64,000 nucleotides of DNA from CAXMST01 sp963793415 (GCA_963793415.1 CAWCAC010000002.1:1364001-1428000), one strand, 5' to 3'; positions 49,382 to 57,792 are shown, counted from the stretch's first letter. Notes: generated by a model not told the origin, from the letters alone. A program made the numbers and translations.

Positions 49382-49720
49382 GGCGCTGGCCGGGGCCGCC
49401 TCGAGCCGGCCCGCCGGGATCGGCTTGCCGCAGTTGTCGCAGCTGCCGTAGGTCCCTTCCTCGAGCTTCTCGAGCGCTCGCTCGGTCCGCTCCTTGATCG
49501 CCTGCAGGTCGTTGGCGACGCCGACGTTGGTGAAGCGGCTGATCGCCTCCGTCGTCCCCTCGCCGATCCGCTTGCCGAACCCGATCGACGCCCCCGCCTC
49601 GGGCGGCTTCGTCAACTCCTCGATCTCGGCCGAGATCGAGGCCAGGTCGGCGCGCAGGCGCTTGCCGACCTCGTCGAGGTCGAGATCGGTCTGGGCTGGT
49701 GTGTCGTCGCGTGACTGCAT
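49349..49720 (-). CDS. DksA/TraR-family zinc-finger protein
   Basis: 123 aa. An N-terminal coiled coil (LRADLASISAEIEELTK) and the C4 zinc finger CDNCGKPIPAGRLEAAPAS...CIEC are those of DksA/TraR proteins, which bind the RNA polymerase secondary channel and tune transcription. The tip residues DA of DksA are not obvious. Its 3' end overlaps the convergent glycosyltransferase by 33 bp. TAGCCC lies 6 nt before ATG 49720. Confidence 0.88.
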   Translation of the reverse strand: MQSRDDTPAQTDLDLDEVGKRLRADLASISAEIEELTKPPEAGASIGFGKRIGEGTTEAISRFTNVGVANDLQAIKERTERALEKLEEGTYGSCDNCGKPIPAGRLEAAPASALCIECARAAR

Positions 49721-49775
49721 CGTCTTGGGCTACCCACTTCGGGGACCTCTCAGCAGTCTGACGGCGGCGCAGGTG

Positions 49776-49781
49776 TACGCT
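49776..49781 (+). promoter_or_regulatory. -10 box for VapBC module 4 (leaderless, ATC start)
   Basis: TACGCT, then 6 nt (ctacac) and ATC at 49788, where the conserved VapB N-terminus begins. Confidence 0.5.
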
Positions 49782-49787
49782 CTACAC

Positions 49788-50003
49788 ATCGGACGCACAA
49801 ACATCGAGATCGATGAGGACCTGGTGCAGCGGGTGATGCGTCGATACGGGCTGACGACGAAGCGCGCTGCGGTCGACATGGCGTTGCGACGCCTCGACAT
49901 CGAGCCGATGGACCGCGACCAGTCGCTGGCGATGGAGGGCGCCGGCTGGGAGGGCGACCTCGACCGGATGCGTGCCTCCAAGATCGCCGACCCGTCCCAG
50001 TGA
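49788..50003 (+). CDS. VapB antitoxin (type II VapB family), apparent ATC start, module 4
   Basis: 71 aa from ATC 49788. GRTNIEIDEDLVQRVMRRYG and TKRAAVDMALRRL are the VapB-family ribbon-helix-helix; these proteins normally begin M-(G)RTNI, so position 1 corresponds to the ATC. A GTG five codons upstream (49773) is in frame but lies upstream of the TACGCT box and would add VYALHI. The stop overlaps the toxin start (GTGA). Confidence 0.85.
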   Translation: MGRTNIEIDEDLVQRVMRRYGLTTKRAAVDMALRRLDIEPMDRDQSLAMEGAGWEGDLDRMRASKIADPSQ

Positions 50004-50392
50004 TCCTCGCCGACACCTCCGCCTGGATCGAGTTCCTGCGCGCGACCGGATCGCCGACTCACCGGCGCATGCGGAAGCTGATCGGGGAGGAGGCGGCGCT
50101 GGCCACGACCGGCCCGATCCTGATGGAGGTCCTGGCCGGCGCGAGGGATCGACAGCACCTGCTCGAGCTCGAACGGCTGCTTGCCGGCTGCGAGATGCTG
50201 AACGTGCGCCAGCCGGACGACTTCGAGACCGCCGCGGCGATCCACCGCGCGGCCCGGGCGGAAGGTCGGACGATCGCGCGGGGCCTCGACTGTCTGATCG
50301 CCGCGGTCGCGATCCGGGAGGGAGTTCCCCTGCTCCACCAGGATTCGGACTTCGAGACGATCGCCGTCGTCACGCCCCTCGAAGTCGGTTAG
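50000..50392 (+). CDS. PIN-domain toxin (VapC family), module 4
   Basis: 130 aa. ILADTSAWIEFLRATG, ILMEVLAG, GLDCLIAAVAI and LLHQDSDFETIA hold the four acidic positions. GTG 50000 overlaps the antitoxin stop by 4 bp. Its stop overlaps the convergent GIY-YIG gene by 4 bp. Confidence 0.9.
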   Translation: MILADTSAWIEFLRATGSPTHRRMRKLIGEEAALATTGPILMEVLAGARDRQHLLELERLLAGCEMLNVRQPDDFETAAAIHRAARAEGRTIARGLDCLIAAVAIREGVPLLHQDSDFETIAVVTPLEVG

Positions 50393-51030
50393 CTCGAGAC
50401 CGGCGCCGCGGCGAGCTCCTCGACGCGCTCGCACAGCACGTCGAGCCGCACGTGCGGGAAGAGGCCGTAGCTCGGGGGCGGGTCGTCCTGGTCGAGGTAG
50501 TCGGCGACCCAGAAGGCGTGGGTGCCGTAGAGGAGCTGGGCGCAGCGCTCGGGGTCGAGCGGCTGGAAGGCGGATTCGGTCAGCTCGGCGATCGCGGCGT
50601 CGAGGTGGCCGATCACGGGCTCGATCCGCTCGCGGTCCCACTCGGTCCAGCCGCCGTCTGCGGCGCCGCCCCGGTCGCTGCCGCGGCCGCGACCCTTGCC
50701 TCTGCCCCTCACCGGTGGTGAGTGGCCGAAGCTGGTGCCGTCGCAGTGGGCGACGAAGCCGCAGGCGGCGAGCTCGCGGGCGCGCTCCTCCTCGTCGGCA
50801 ACGGCGGCCTTCTTGGAGCGGATCGGGCCGAGGTCTTCGTAGAGGTCGGGGCGCAGGCGCAGGCCGAAGCGGCGGGGGAGGCGGGAGGCCTTGTAGCCGG
50901 TCAGGTGCTGCTCGAAGCGCTGCTCAGGGCTGCGGGCGCTGGAGCCGACGTAGACCCAGGGCAGGCGCGGGTCGCGGCGCCGGCCGGCGGCCGGCTCGAG
51001 CTCGATCACGTAGACGCGGTTGCTGGCCAT
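50389..51030 (-). CDS. GIY-YIG-like nuclease domain protein
   Basis: 213 aa. RVYVIELEP then LPWVYVGSSARSPEQRFEQH is a GIY-YIG core (V-Y-V ... Y-V-G-S, Arg nearby). The usual Asn/Glu metal ligand further on is not certain. A Gly/Arg-rich linker (RGRGKGRGRGSDRGG) separates it from a C-terminal domain of unknown kind. ATG 51030 is preferred over GTG 51045. Confidence 0.75.
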   Translation of the reverse strand: MASNRVYVIELEPAAGRRRDPRLPWVYVGSSARSPEQRFEQHLTGYKASRLPRRFGLRLRPDLYEDLGPIRSKKAAVADEEERARELAACGFVAHCDGTSFGHSPPVRGRGKGRGRGSDRGGAADGGWTEWDRERIEPVIGHLDAAIAELTESAFQPLDPERCAQLLYGTHAFWVADYLDQDDPPPSYGLFPHVRLDVLCERVEELAAAPVSS

Positions 51031-51179
51031 CCGGACTTGGTTCACCGCCGCGGTCGCAAGTCCCGCCGCCGCAGCGAAGCGCCCAGGTCCCGCGGATAGC
51101 TACCGCCGTACCGGGTAGACAAAGGGGAGATGTTTTCGCGACCGCCGCAATCCGTCATGCAGGCATCCGGCCCGGGGCG

Positions 51180-51185
51180 TAAGTT
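51180..51185 (+). promoter_or_regulatory. -10 box for Pro-rich gene
   Basis: TAAGTT, 7 nt before ATG 51193; leaderless arrangement. Confidence 0.45.
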
Positions 51186-51192
51186 CGATGGG

Positions 51193-51652
51193 ATGAGCGT
51201 GATCACCCCCGACAGGCCCCTCGTGGCACCGCAGACGCACCCGACTTCCCCGGCGACGCAGCCGCAGGCCCTCGATCTGCCGGGCCCGGCGCGGCGGATC
51301 CGGATCGAGCCGATCCAGGTGCCGACGCCGGCACCGTCGCCTGCCACCGAGATGCCGGGCCCAAACGTGCCGACGCCGCCGATGCCGACACCCGGCCCCG
51401 ACCCGGTTCCCGGATCCGGTCCCCGACCCGGCGCCCTCGCCGGAGCCGACCCCGGACCCCGAGCCGCCGGTGCCGACTCCCGATCCGGTCCCGGACCCGA
51501 TGCCCGATCCGGCCCCCTCGCCCGAGCCGGGCGAGCCCGTTCACGATCCCCAGCCGCCGGACCCGGCTCCACAGCCGGACCCCGAGCCGCCCGCGCCCGA
51601 ACCGGCGCCGGAGCCGCCGCCGGCCCCGGACACCGAGCCCGCGGTCGCCTAG
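51193..51652 (+). pseudogene. Proline-rich low-complexity protein, interrupted by a one-base frameshift
   Basis: Frame 1 starts MSVITPDRPLVAPQTHP and runs into PTPGPDPVP; at about 51412 the Pro/Asp/Glu pattern moves to the next frame (DPVPDPAPSPEPTPDPE) and ends EPAVA at 51652. The span is 460 nt, 153 codons plus one base. The repeat unit is roughly (PDPxP)n. No signal peptide, so a disordered cytoplasmic linker protein or spacer is likely. Position before the GcvH-like fusion gene suggests the same transcript. Confidence 0.6.
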
Positions 51653-51679
51653 GCCGCGCGGGACGCGAGTCGGGCGCGC

Positions 51680-53293
51680 GTGGAGACCGAGGAGTTCCGG
51701 GTCCCGGACTCGGCCGAGCCTCTGCTCGGGTGGCGCGTCTGGCACCTCGACCGCGACGGCCTGCTGAAGCCGATCGTCGTCACCGGCGAGCCCTGGATGC
51801 CGGGCCCGAACGAGGCCCGCTGCCACATGACCGACAGCAAGCACCGGGCGCCCGGTCGCGGCTGTGTCTGCGGCTTCAATGCGCTCCACAACCCCCCGAA
51901 CGACTTCCGCGGCGACGCGGGCCACGCGATCGGCGTGATCGCCGCCTGGGGCGACATCGACATCTACGGGACCGGCCTGCGGGCCCAGTTCGCTGCCGTG
52001 GTCGGGTTGCTCGACGACGGTGCCGGCGAGCTCCACAGCGAGAAGCTGCGCATGGCCGCCGCCCACTACGGGGTACCGCTGCTCGCCTTCCCGGAGCTGC
52101 GCGAGCACGCCTCGCAGTTCGGGCGGCCTGCCTCCGGCGCGATCCTGCCGCGCGAGGCCGAGACCCCGGTCGGGTGGGGGAGGGGCGTGAGCCGACCCTC
52201 CGGCTACCGGGCGCGCAGCAACCGGCCGCTGCCCGCCGGGGCGATGCCCTCCGCTTTCAAGGGGCGGGGCGTGTGGATCAACCGCCATCTCGCCGTCGAT
52301 CACGACGGTCGCTTCATGCGACTCGGCCCGACCCCGTCGCTGGGGGCACTGGCGACGAAGGGGATCGAGCCCGCCGTCGCGGTCGGCCAGGACGTCAAGG
52401 AGGGCGACGTGCTGTTCGTCTCCTCGGCCGGCCCGAGCGCGATCCTGACGCCGTCGCCGGTGCGCGGCACAGTCGTCCACATCAACGGCGACCCGCTGCG
52501 GGCCGAGGAGGGTCCGGCGGCAGGCGGCTGGCTGATCGAACTGCGGTTGCAGTCGGAGAGCCTCGACCACTCCTCGATCGCCTGGGGCCGCCGCGGCGCT
52601 GAGTCCTACCGCTCGTTCGTGCTCGCCGCCGGCTCCGACGCCGACCTGCTGCTGACCTGCTCGCACAATCCGAACCCGGCCAATGCGCTGGTCGAGCCCG
52701 GGGATGCGAGCGGCTGGCTGCGGGCCCTGGCGCAGGAGCTCGACACCGCGATCCGCGCCGACGAGGCGCTCTGCGCGGCGCTGCGCTCACTCGAGGGCGT
52801 GCCGGCGACGACCCGCTTCCTGGTCGAGGGGGTGGAGGAGCTGCGGGTGGCGCCGCCCGCGGTCGGCTCCGAGCGCTGGGTGACGACGGCCCCGCTCGCG
52901 GATGACGCCGACCGCGGCGACAATCTCGGCGCCGGCGCCATCCAGCCCGACGACGGCCTCGTCGTCGAGATCCGCCCCGACGCCCTGCGCCGCTACTGGC
53001 GCGGCGAGCTCGGCCTTGCCCCCGACGACGTCAGCGTCGCCGGCACCGAGGCGCCGGGCGCGCCACCCTCATCCGCGGGCCGGCGCAACCCCGTCCACGT
53101 CGTCAACGGCGCCCGCGGCGACGTCCTGATCGCCAACTCGCTCCACCGCCGGGTCTTCCCGCAGGCACAGGCAACGCTCGAGGGCCTCGGCAACCCCTGG
53201 TTCCGCGCCGGCGACGCGATCCGCGACCCGGTCCAGAGCCTCCGCGCCCTCGCCGGCTTCGAGCCGCCGGCCGAGCTCGGCGGAGCGGCCTAG
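51680..53293 (+). CDS. Fusion protein: GWRVW/CxCG domain plus degenerate GcvH-like domain
   Basis: 537 aa with GTG start. Residues 10-70: LLGWRVWHLDRDGLLKPIV ... GRGCVCGFNAL, a common but unnamed actinobacterial domain with a CxC. Residues about 195-290 resemble glycine-cleavage H protein (GIEPAVAVGQDVKEGDVLF, SPVRGTVVHINGDPL, GGWLIELRL), but the lipoyl-lysine motif ESxKA is replaced by SSAGPS (about 247-252), so it cannot be lipoylated there. The C-terminal half is unknown. No other glycine-cleavage gene is present. Possible binding scaffold. Confidence 0.7.
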   Translation: METEEFRVPDSAEPLLGWRVWHLDRDGLLKPIVVTGEPWMPGPNEARCHMTDSKHRAPGRGCVCGFNALHNPPNDFRGDAGHAIGVIAAWGDIDIYGTGLRAQFAAVVGLLDDGAGELHSEKLRMAAAHYGVPLLAFPELREHASQFGRPASGAILPREAETPVGWGRGVSRPSGYRARSNRPLPAGAMPSAFKGRGVWINRHLAVDHDGRFMRLGPTPSLGALATKGIEPAVAVGQDVKEGDVLFVSSAGPSAILTPSPVRGTVVHINGDPLRAEEGPAAGGWLIELRLQSESLDHSSIAWGRRGAESYRSFVLAAGSDADLLLTCSHNPNPANALVEPGDASGWLRALAQELDTAIRADEALCAALRSLEGVPATTRFLVEGVEELRVAPPAVGSERWVTTAPLADDADRGDNLGAGAIQPDDGLVVEIRPDALRRYWRGELGLAPDDVSVAGTEAPGAPPSSAGRRNPVHVVNGARGDVLIANSLHRRVFPQAQATLEGLGNPWFRAGDAIRDPVQSLRALAGFEPPAELGGAA

Positions 53294-53949
53294 ATCGCCT
53301 GGTGCAGGCGGCGGCCCATCGCCGCTCGCGAGGAGCCGAAGATCCGGCAGAGGGCGTCGAAGTCGCCGCCGGTCAGCTGGTAGTGGCTGCGGATCAGCTC
53401 GCCCGGCATCAGCAGCGCCGCTGCGAAGTGGTTGGCCTCGCGCTCGATCTCGATCGCGGCCTGCTCGTCGGGGTCGGGAGCGGCCGAGACAGCGGCCGGC
53501 GAGGCCGTGGCGTCCGACCCCGAGGCCGGGTCGATGGAGCCGTGGCGGCAGAAGAGCGAGCGTTGGCCGTCCTGATGGAGGACGCAGTGGCCGAGCTCGT
53601 GGCCGATCGTGAAGCGTCGGCGCGGCGGCCATTCGCGGGCCTCGGCGGCGTTGACCCAGATCTGGCGCACCTGGGGCAGGAACAGGCCCGAAAGCGAGCT
53701 GCCCTCCTCGAGTGGCGGGCAGTCGGGGGCGGTCTGCATCTCGTCGAGCTCGACGTCGCGGACGAGCAGGTCGAAACAGGAGTCGGCGATCGCCTCGACC
53801 GGGACCGGCAGCGTGCTCCCGTCCCAGATCCACTCGGGCACCTCGGCCAGCACCTGCTCGGCGCGGGTCTCGATGCGCAGCCTGTCCTCCTCCTCCACGG
53901 GCGCAAAGCTACCGCGCCCGGCAGCGTCGGGCACGCCGGCGCCGCTCAA
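53290..53949 (-). CDS. ImmA/IrrE-family metallopeptidase
   Basis: 219 aa. Zinc motif TIGHELGHCVLH (HExxH) and the third-ligand helix EREANHFAAALLMPG are clear; the N-terminus is a linker. ImmA/IrrE enzymes cleave a partner HTH repressor in response to stress. The TTG start 53949 overlaps the TPR gene's stop (TTGA). An XRE-type regulator, a plausible substrate, is two genes upstream in the same operon. Confidence 0.88.
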   Translation of the reverse strand: MSGAGVPDAAGRGSFAPVEEEDRLRIETRAEQVLAEVPEWIWDGSTLPVPVEAIADSCFDLLVRDVELDEMQTAPDCPPLEEGSSLSGLFLPQVRQIWVNAAEAREWPPRRRFTIGHELGHCVLHQDGQRSLFCRHGSIDPASGSDATASPAAVSAAPDPDEQAAIEIEREANHFAAALLMPGELIRSHYQLTGGDFDALCRIFGSSRAAMGRRLHQAI

Positions 53950-54656
53950 TGCCCGCGCCGCCTCTCGAGCGCGGCGAGCAGCTCAGCGGCGTCGGTCTCC
54001 TCGGCGCCCGCCTCGGTCAGCTCGATCGCGTGCCGGTAGGCGCCGGCCGCCTCGTCGGGCTCACCGATCGCCTCGGCCGCCTTCCCGTACCAGCAGTGAT
54101 TCCAGGGATGGGCGGGGGAGATCTGCGCGTAGTAGCGCAGGTGGCGGTAGGCGTCTCGGAAGCGGCCGAGCTCGAACAGCGTGTAGCCGAGCGCGAAATG
54201 GGCCATCGAGTCGCCGGCGTGCAGGCACGCGGTCCAGGCCTCGAGCGCGTCCTCGCCCTCGAGCCGGGTCGCCGACTCGAACAGGAGCCGGTTGAGCGAG
54301 GCCTGCTCGCCATAGAGGCTGCGGGCCGCGAGCACGATCTGCCCCGCAGGCGCCGCCGGCAGGCCGAGCTGCGGCGCCTCGAACAGCGGCGGCCCCCAGA
54401 TCTCCGTGTAGTCCGGGTCCTCGGGGTCGAACTCGGAGAAGCCGATCACCTTGAAGCCGACCGCAGGCGCCAGATCGGCGGGGCCGTCGTGCAGGTAGCC
54501 GAGCCGCTCGCCGACCGGCCGCCAGCACTCGCTCGGCTGGCCGTCGTCGACGCGGCCGAACTCGAGCGCCGTGAGCCAGTCGTACTCGGCGATGTGGCTG
54601 ATGTAGAGGCGACGGGCCTCGATGAGCGTGTCGCGGCTTTCCCCTGCCTGTGGCAT
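53946..54656 (-). CDS. TPR-like repeat protein
   Basis: 236 aa. Helical pairs EDALEAWTACLHAGDSMAHF, ALGYTLFELGRFRDAYRHL and WNHCWYGKAAEAIGEPDEAA are tetratricopeptide-type; the N-terminal ~100 residues (WLTALEFGRVDDGQPS) are of unknown fold. Typical protein-protein scaffold. It lies between the XRE-like gene and the ImmA/IrrE gene, translationally coupled to the latter. Confidence 0.75.
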   Translation of the reverse strand: MPQAGESRDTLIEARRLYISHIAEYDWLTALEFGRVDDGQPSECWRPVGERLGYLHDGPADLAPAVGFKVIGFSEFDPEDPDYTEIWGPPLFEAPQLGLPAAPAGQIVLAARSLYGEQASLNRLLFESATRLEGEDALEAWTACLHAGDSMAHFALGYTLFELGRFRDAYRHLRYYAQISPAHPWNHCWYGKAAEAIGEPDEAAGAYRHAIELTEAGAEETDAAELLAALERRRGH

Positions 54657-54710
54657 GGGGACGGAGTCGGCGGCAAGCGCCGCTCCCTGACATCGAGCCT
54701 CAGCTCAGCG

Positions 54711-55368
54711 TCAATCGGGGCCGAGGAAGAGCTCGTCGAGCTCGTCGCGGCCGCCGGAGCGGGCCGCGGCATCGGCTCCGCGGGCGGGCGCCGCCTCGAC
54801 CGCGTCGGCGCTCGTCCAGCTCGACGTACTCGGGATCGGGGAAGGCCTTGCGGGCAAAGCCGGCGCCGGCGGCGAGATCGGCGCCGCTGACCCGCTCGCC
54901 GGCCTCGCGCAGCTTCTCGCGCGAGGTGCCGAGCAGCCCGGCGAGCGCCTCGAGCACCCGGTCGGAGACTCCCTCGGCTGGGATCTGACCGTGCTCCATC
55001 TGGTGGTAGTAGGCGTGGACGCGCCGCTGCTCGGATCCGAACCCGAGCGCCTCGGCGAGCTTGCCCGTCAGCTCCTCGCGCTTGATCCGGGCCTTCTTGC
55101 GCAGGCTCGGCAAGAGCTCAGGCCAGCTCCCGGCCTCACCCTCGAAGGACTCGAAGACGCGATCGACGGCGCCCTTCGCCGGCGAGCGCTCGTAGGCGCC
55201 CGGGTCCCAAGCCTTGGTCGGGGCGGTGTCGAGGTAGCGGTCGAGCCGGTCCGCGAGCGCCGACCGTTCATCGACCTGCGCGCGGGCCAGGAACTTGCCT
55301 GGATCGGGCTTCGAGCCGGACTCGAACGCGGCCGCGAACTCGGAGACGAGCTTCTCCAGGTCGGTCAC
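54711..55368 (-). pseudogene. XRE-type HTH protein, 3' end shifted by one base
   Basis: Residues about 70-150 form an extended HTH: LRKKARIKREELTGKLAEAL, VHAYYHQMEHGQIP, VLEALAGLLGTSREKLREAG, i.e. a cro/CI-like regulator. After YVELDE the open frame becomes Arg-rich and runs to 54700; the next frame gives SADAVEAAPARGADAAARSG...DELDELFLGPD and stops at 54711. The span is 658 nt, 219 codons plus one base (54813). The start overlaps the sigma-like gene by 4 bp (ATGA). Function likely retained if the extra base is an error. Confidence 0.75.
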
Positions 55369-56039
55369 GGCTGCTCACCTGATCCGGCGCTGTCCGTCTC
55401 GTCGAGGGCCTGCATGAAGTCGATTTTGAAGCGCCGCCAGATCTGATGGACGTTCGCCTCGCTGATCCGCTCGCCGGTCAGCCGCAGGATCTCGGTGCAG
55501 GTCGATGCGGCGTCGAACTCGAGGTAGCCGAGCTCGACCGGCCCATAGAGCTCGATCACGTACCTGTGCGTGTCCTTGCTGCGCTCCGCGCGCAGCTGTT
55601 CGGCGAGCTCGCGGTAGGCGACCATGACGATGCCGTCATCGTCGGCGCCGCCGGGAACCCAGACGCCCTCCTCGCCCTCGTGCTCCTCGGCGAGCAGCGT
55701 CGTCGCCGGCGTGCGCTCCAGCTTCTTGTAGAAGTCGGCGATCCGGCGCTGCGTGATCGTGTTGATCCAGGAGCCGAACTCGCCCATGAACTTGCCGTCG
55801 AAGGCAGAGCGGACGACGCTCTCCATCACCGTCATCACCAGGTCCTCGGCGTGCTCGGCCGGGGTCCGGATCCGGACCTTCGCCTCGACCCGGTCCTCGT
55901 GGCGGAAGGCGAGCATCCCGCAGGCGGTGCGGGCATGCTCGACGTCGCCGGCCTCGCGGGCGGTCGACACCCACTCGAGCAGCTCCTCGTCGCCAAGGCG
56001 ATCGAGCTCACTCTCGGTCTTACGGACGTAGTTGGACAC
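55365..56039 (-). CDS. Sigma-70 region-2-like regulator
   Basis: 224 aa, GTG start. HAEDLVMTVMESVVRSAFDG then FGSWINTITQRRIADFYKKL resembles ECF sigma region 2 (DNA melting and core binding); the C-terminal GERISEANVHQIWRRFKIDF is a possible region-4-like HTH. It opens an operon sigma-like/XRE/TPR/ImmA. TAGGTT (56073-56078) could be its -10 box, with a ~25-nt leader holding a weak AGGGAG site. Confidence 0.75.
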   Translation of the reverse strand: MSNYVRKTESELDRLGDEELLEWVSTAREAGDVEHARTACGMLAFRHEDRVEAKVRIRTPAEHAEDLVMTVMESVVRSAFDGKFMGEFGSWINTITQRRIADFYKKLERTPATTLLAEEHEGEEGVWVPGGADDDGIVMVAYRELAEQLRAERSKDTHRYVIELYGPVELGYLEFDAASTCTEILRLTGERISEANVHQIWRRFKIDFMQALDETDSAGSGEQP

Positions 56040-56334
56040 GGTCTGAGACTGGACTCCCTCTCTGGGTCGCTGAACCTAGCGGGTGCGGGGGCGGCTGGGG
56101 TTATGTGAAGGCGCATGTCGCGAGATCCCGTAAATGGGTGTCGCCGGAGGGTGCAGTTATCTGACAAACGGCTGCCGGCGCGCCTGTGGAGCCCGCGTTT
56201 GACGGCTGTCAGAGCCCGTTTTCCAGCCTTGAGCAAATCCTGAGGTTGTCGTGACCGGAATCGGATTCGGGTGCGGGACTCTTGTTCTCGGCCCGGAGAG
56301 GGTCCACGGATAGGACCCACCGAAAGGATTAGAG
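56040..56334. other. 295-bp divergent intergenic region
   Basis: No gene seen. It must hold promoters for the sigma-like operon (TAGGTT near 56073, minus strand) and for the gene at 56335, which has an AAAGGA ribosome-binding site. A+T content is higher than in flanking genes. No strong dyad found. Confidence 0.5.
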
Positions 56335-56871
56335 ATGAGCCAGCACACGCATGAAGCACCCGCCCCCACGGTCAGCCTGGTGGAGTCCGACGGATCGGAC
56401 TTCTGGCTGGATCGTGAGGGAACGACCGAGTTGATCTCCGCACTCTGGGACATCCATCCCAACAATCACGAGGCCTGGTGGATCGGCGCCTTCGGCACCG
56501 ACCTCGCCTCCTCGGTCGAGACGCTGAGCCGAGTCGTCTTCTCACCGCGACGTGGCCTCGTCCGCGGCCCGGCGCTCGAGATCCTCGTGCTGCCGGTGGT
56601 CCCCGACTCGCCCGCCCATCCGGTCATGGTCGGCGTCGTCGACGGCAACGGACCGATCGTCTGTCGCGGCGTCGAGGATCTTGCCGAGACGCTTCCGAAC
56701 GCCTTCGGCAAGGGCCCCGACCACGTGATCGGCGCGCTCGAAAAGCTGCTTGAGATCGCCTCGGGGCTGGTCCCCGAGACCGAGAGCGCCAGCGAGCCCG
56801 ACAAGCCCGTCGCAATCGGCCTCGGTCTCTCCGCCCCGTTCGAGCAGGAGGCTCGTGTACTCGGGATCTGA
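56335..56871 (+). CDS. Unknown 178-aa protein
   Basis: No family recognised. Landmarks: SDGSDFWLDREGTTELI, HPNNHEAWWIGAFGTD, RGPALEILVLPVVPDSPAHP, GKGPDHVIGALEKLLEIA. Alpha/beta, soluble, no Cys-based motif. ATG 56335 has a good ribosome-binding site. It is divergent from the sigma-like operon and may belong to the same accessory block. Confidence 0.7.
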   Translation: MSQHTHEAPAPTVSLVESDGSDFWLDREGTTELISALWDIHPNNHEAWWIGAFGTDLASSVETLSRVVFSPRRGLVRGPALEILVLPVVPDSPAHPVMVGVVDGNGPIVCRGVEDLAETLPNAFGKGPDHVIGALEKLLEIASGLVPETESASEPDKPVAIGLGLSAPFEQEARVLGI

Positions 56872-56990
56872 ACTTGGGGCAGACACGGATGCCCGCCCTC
56901 GACGCGCACGACGCGCATCTCGTCCTCAGGAGTCAGGCAAGGATGCCTGGCTCCCGAGGCGTTAAGGACCCCGGTGACCCCTTGAACTCT

Positions 56991-57707
56991 CTAGCCCTCG
57001 CCCATCCGGTAGCCGAAGCCACGGATCGTGCGCAGGTAGCGCGGGCTGCGGGGATCGTCGCCGAGCTTCTGACGGAGGTTCGAGACGTGGACGTCGATGA
57101 CGTGGTCGTCGCCGAACCAGCTCGGTCCCCAGATGCGCTCGAGCAGCTGATCGCGGCTGAGCGAGACCTTGGGCTGCTCGGAGAGCGCGTCGAGCAGGTC
57201 GAACTCGGTCTTCGAGAGCTCGATCGGCGTGCCGGCGACCCGCACCTCGCGAGCCTGGACGTCGATCTCGAGGTCGCCGAAGCGCCGCGATGCGCCGTCG
57301 TCCTTGCCTCCGGCACCGACCGTGCCCGCGCGCGGGCGCCGCAGCATCGCCTTGACCCTGGCGACCAGCTCGCGCGGCGAGAACGGCTTGGTCACGTAGT
57401 CGTCGGCTCCGACGGCGAGCCCGACGAGGCGGTCGGCCTCCTCCTGGCGGGCGGTGAGCATGATCACGTAGGCGTCACTCGAGCTCTCGCGCAACCGCCG
57501 GCAGACCTCGTAGCCATCGATCCCCGGCAGCGAGACGTCGAGAATGACCACGTCGGGATCGATCGAGGCGGCAGCCTCGAGCCCTTCTTCGCCGGTCCCG
57601 ACCGCGGTCACCGCGAAGTTCTCGTTCTCGAGAACCTGCTCGACGAGCATCGCGATCTCCGGCGTGTCCTCTACGACAAGGACGGTTACCCCTTCACCGA
57701 TCGCCAT
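56991..57707 (-). CDS. OmpR/PhoB-family response regulator
   Basis: 238 aa. Receiver with VVEDTPEIAML, phospho-Asp57 in VVILDVSLPG and Lys in DDYVTKPFSPRE; C-terminal winged helix with LSKTEFDLLDAL, DQLLERIWG, VIDVHVSNLRQKLGDD and YLRTIRGFGYRM. Divergent from the hybrid kinase, an arrangement consistent with partnership, although the hybrid kinase has its own receiver and HPT domains. TACGCT 9 nt before ATG 57707. Confidence 0.93.
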   Translation of the reverse strand: MAIGEGVTVLVVEDTPEIAMLVEQVLENENFAVTAVGTGEEGLEAAASIDPDVVILDVSLPGIDGYEVCRRLRESSSDAYVIMLTARQEEADRLVGLAVGADDYVTKPFSPRELVARVKAMLRRPRAGTVGAGGKDDGASRRFGDLEIDVQAREVRVAGTPIELSKTEFDLLDALSEQPKVSLSRDQLLERIWGPSWFGDDHVIDVHVSNLRQKLGDDPRSPRYLRTIRGFGYRMGEG

Positions 57708-57716
57708 TTCCCGTCG

Positions 57717-57722
57717 AGCGTA
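57717..57722 (-). promoter_or_regulatory. -10 box for OmpR-type regulator
   Basis: TACGCT on the minus strand, 9 nt before ATG 57707. Confidence 0.4.
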
Positions 57723-57792
57723 TCGGTGCAGGCGGAGTGCGGGGAGCGACGGTCGGTGGGACCATTGACGAAACTGATCGTGGGGAAGACCT

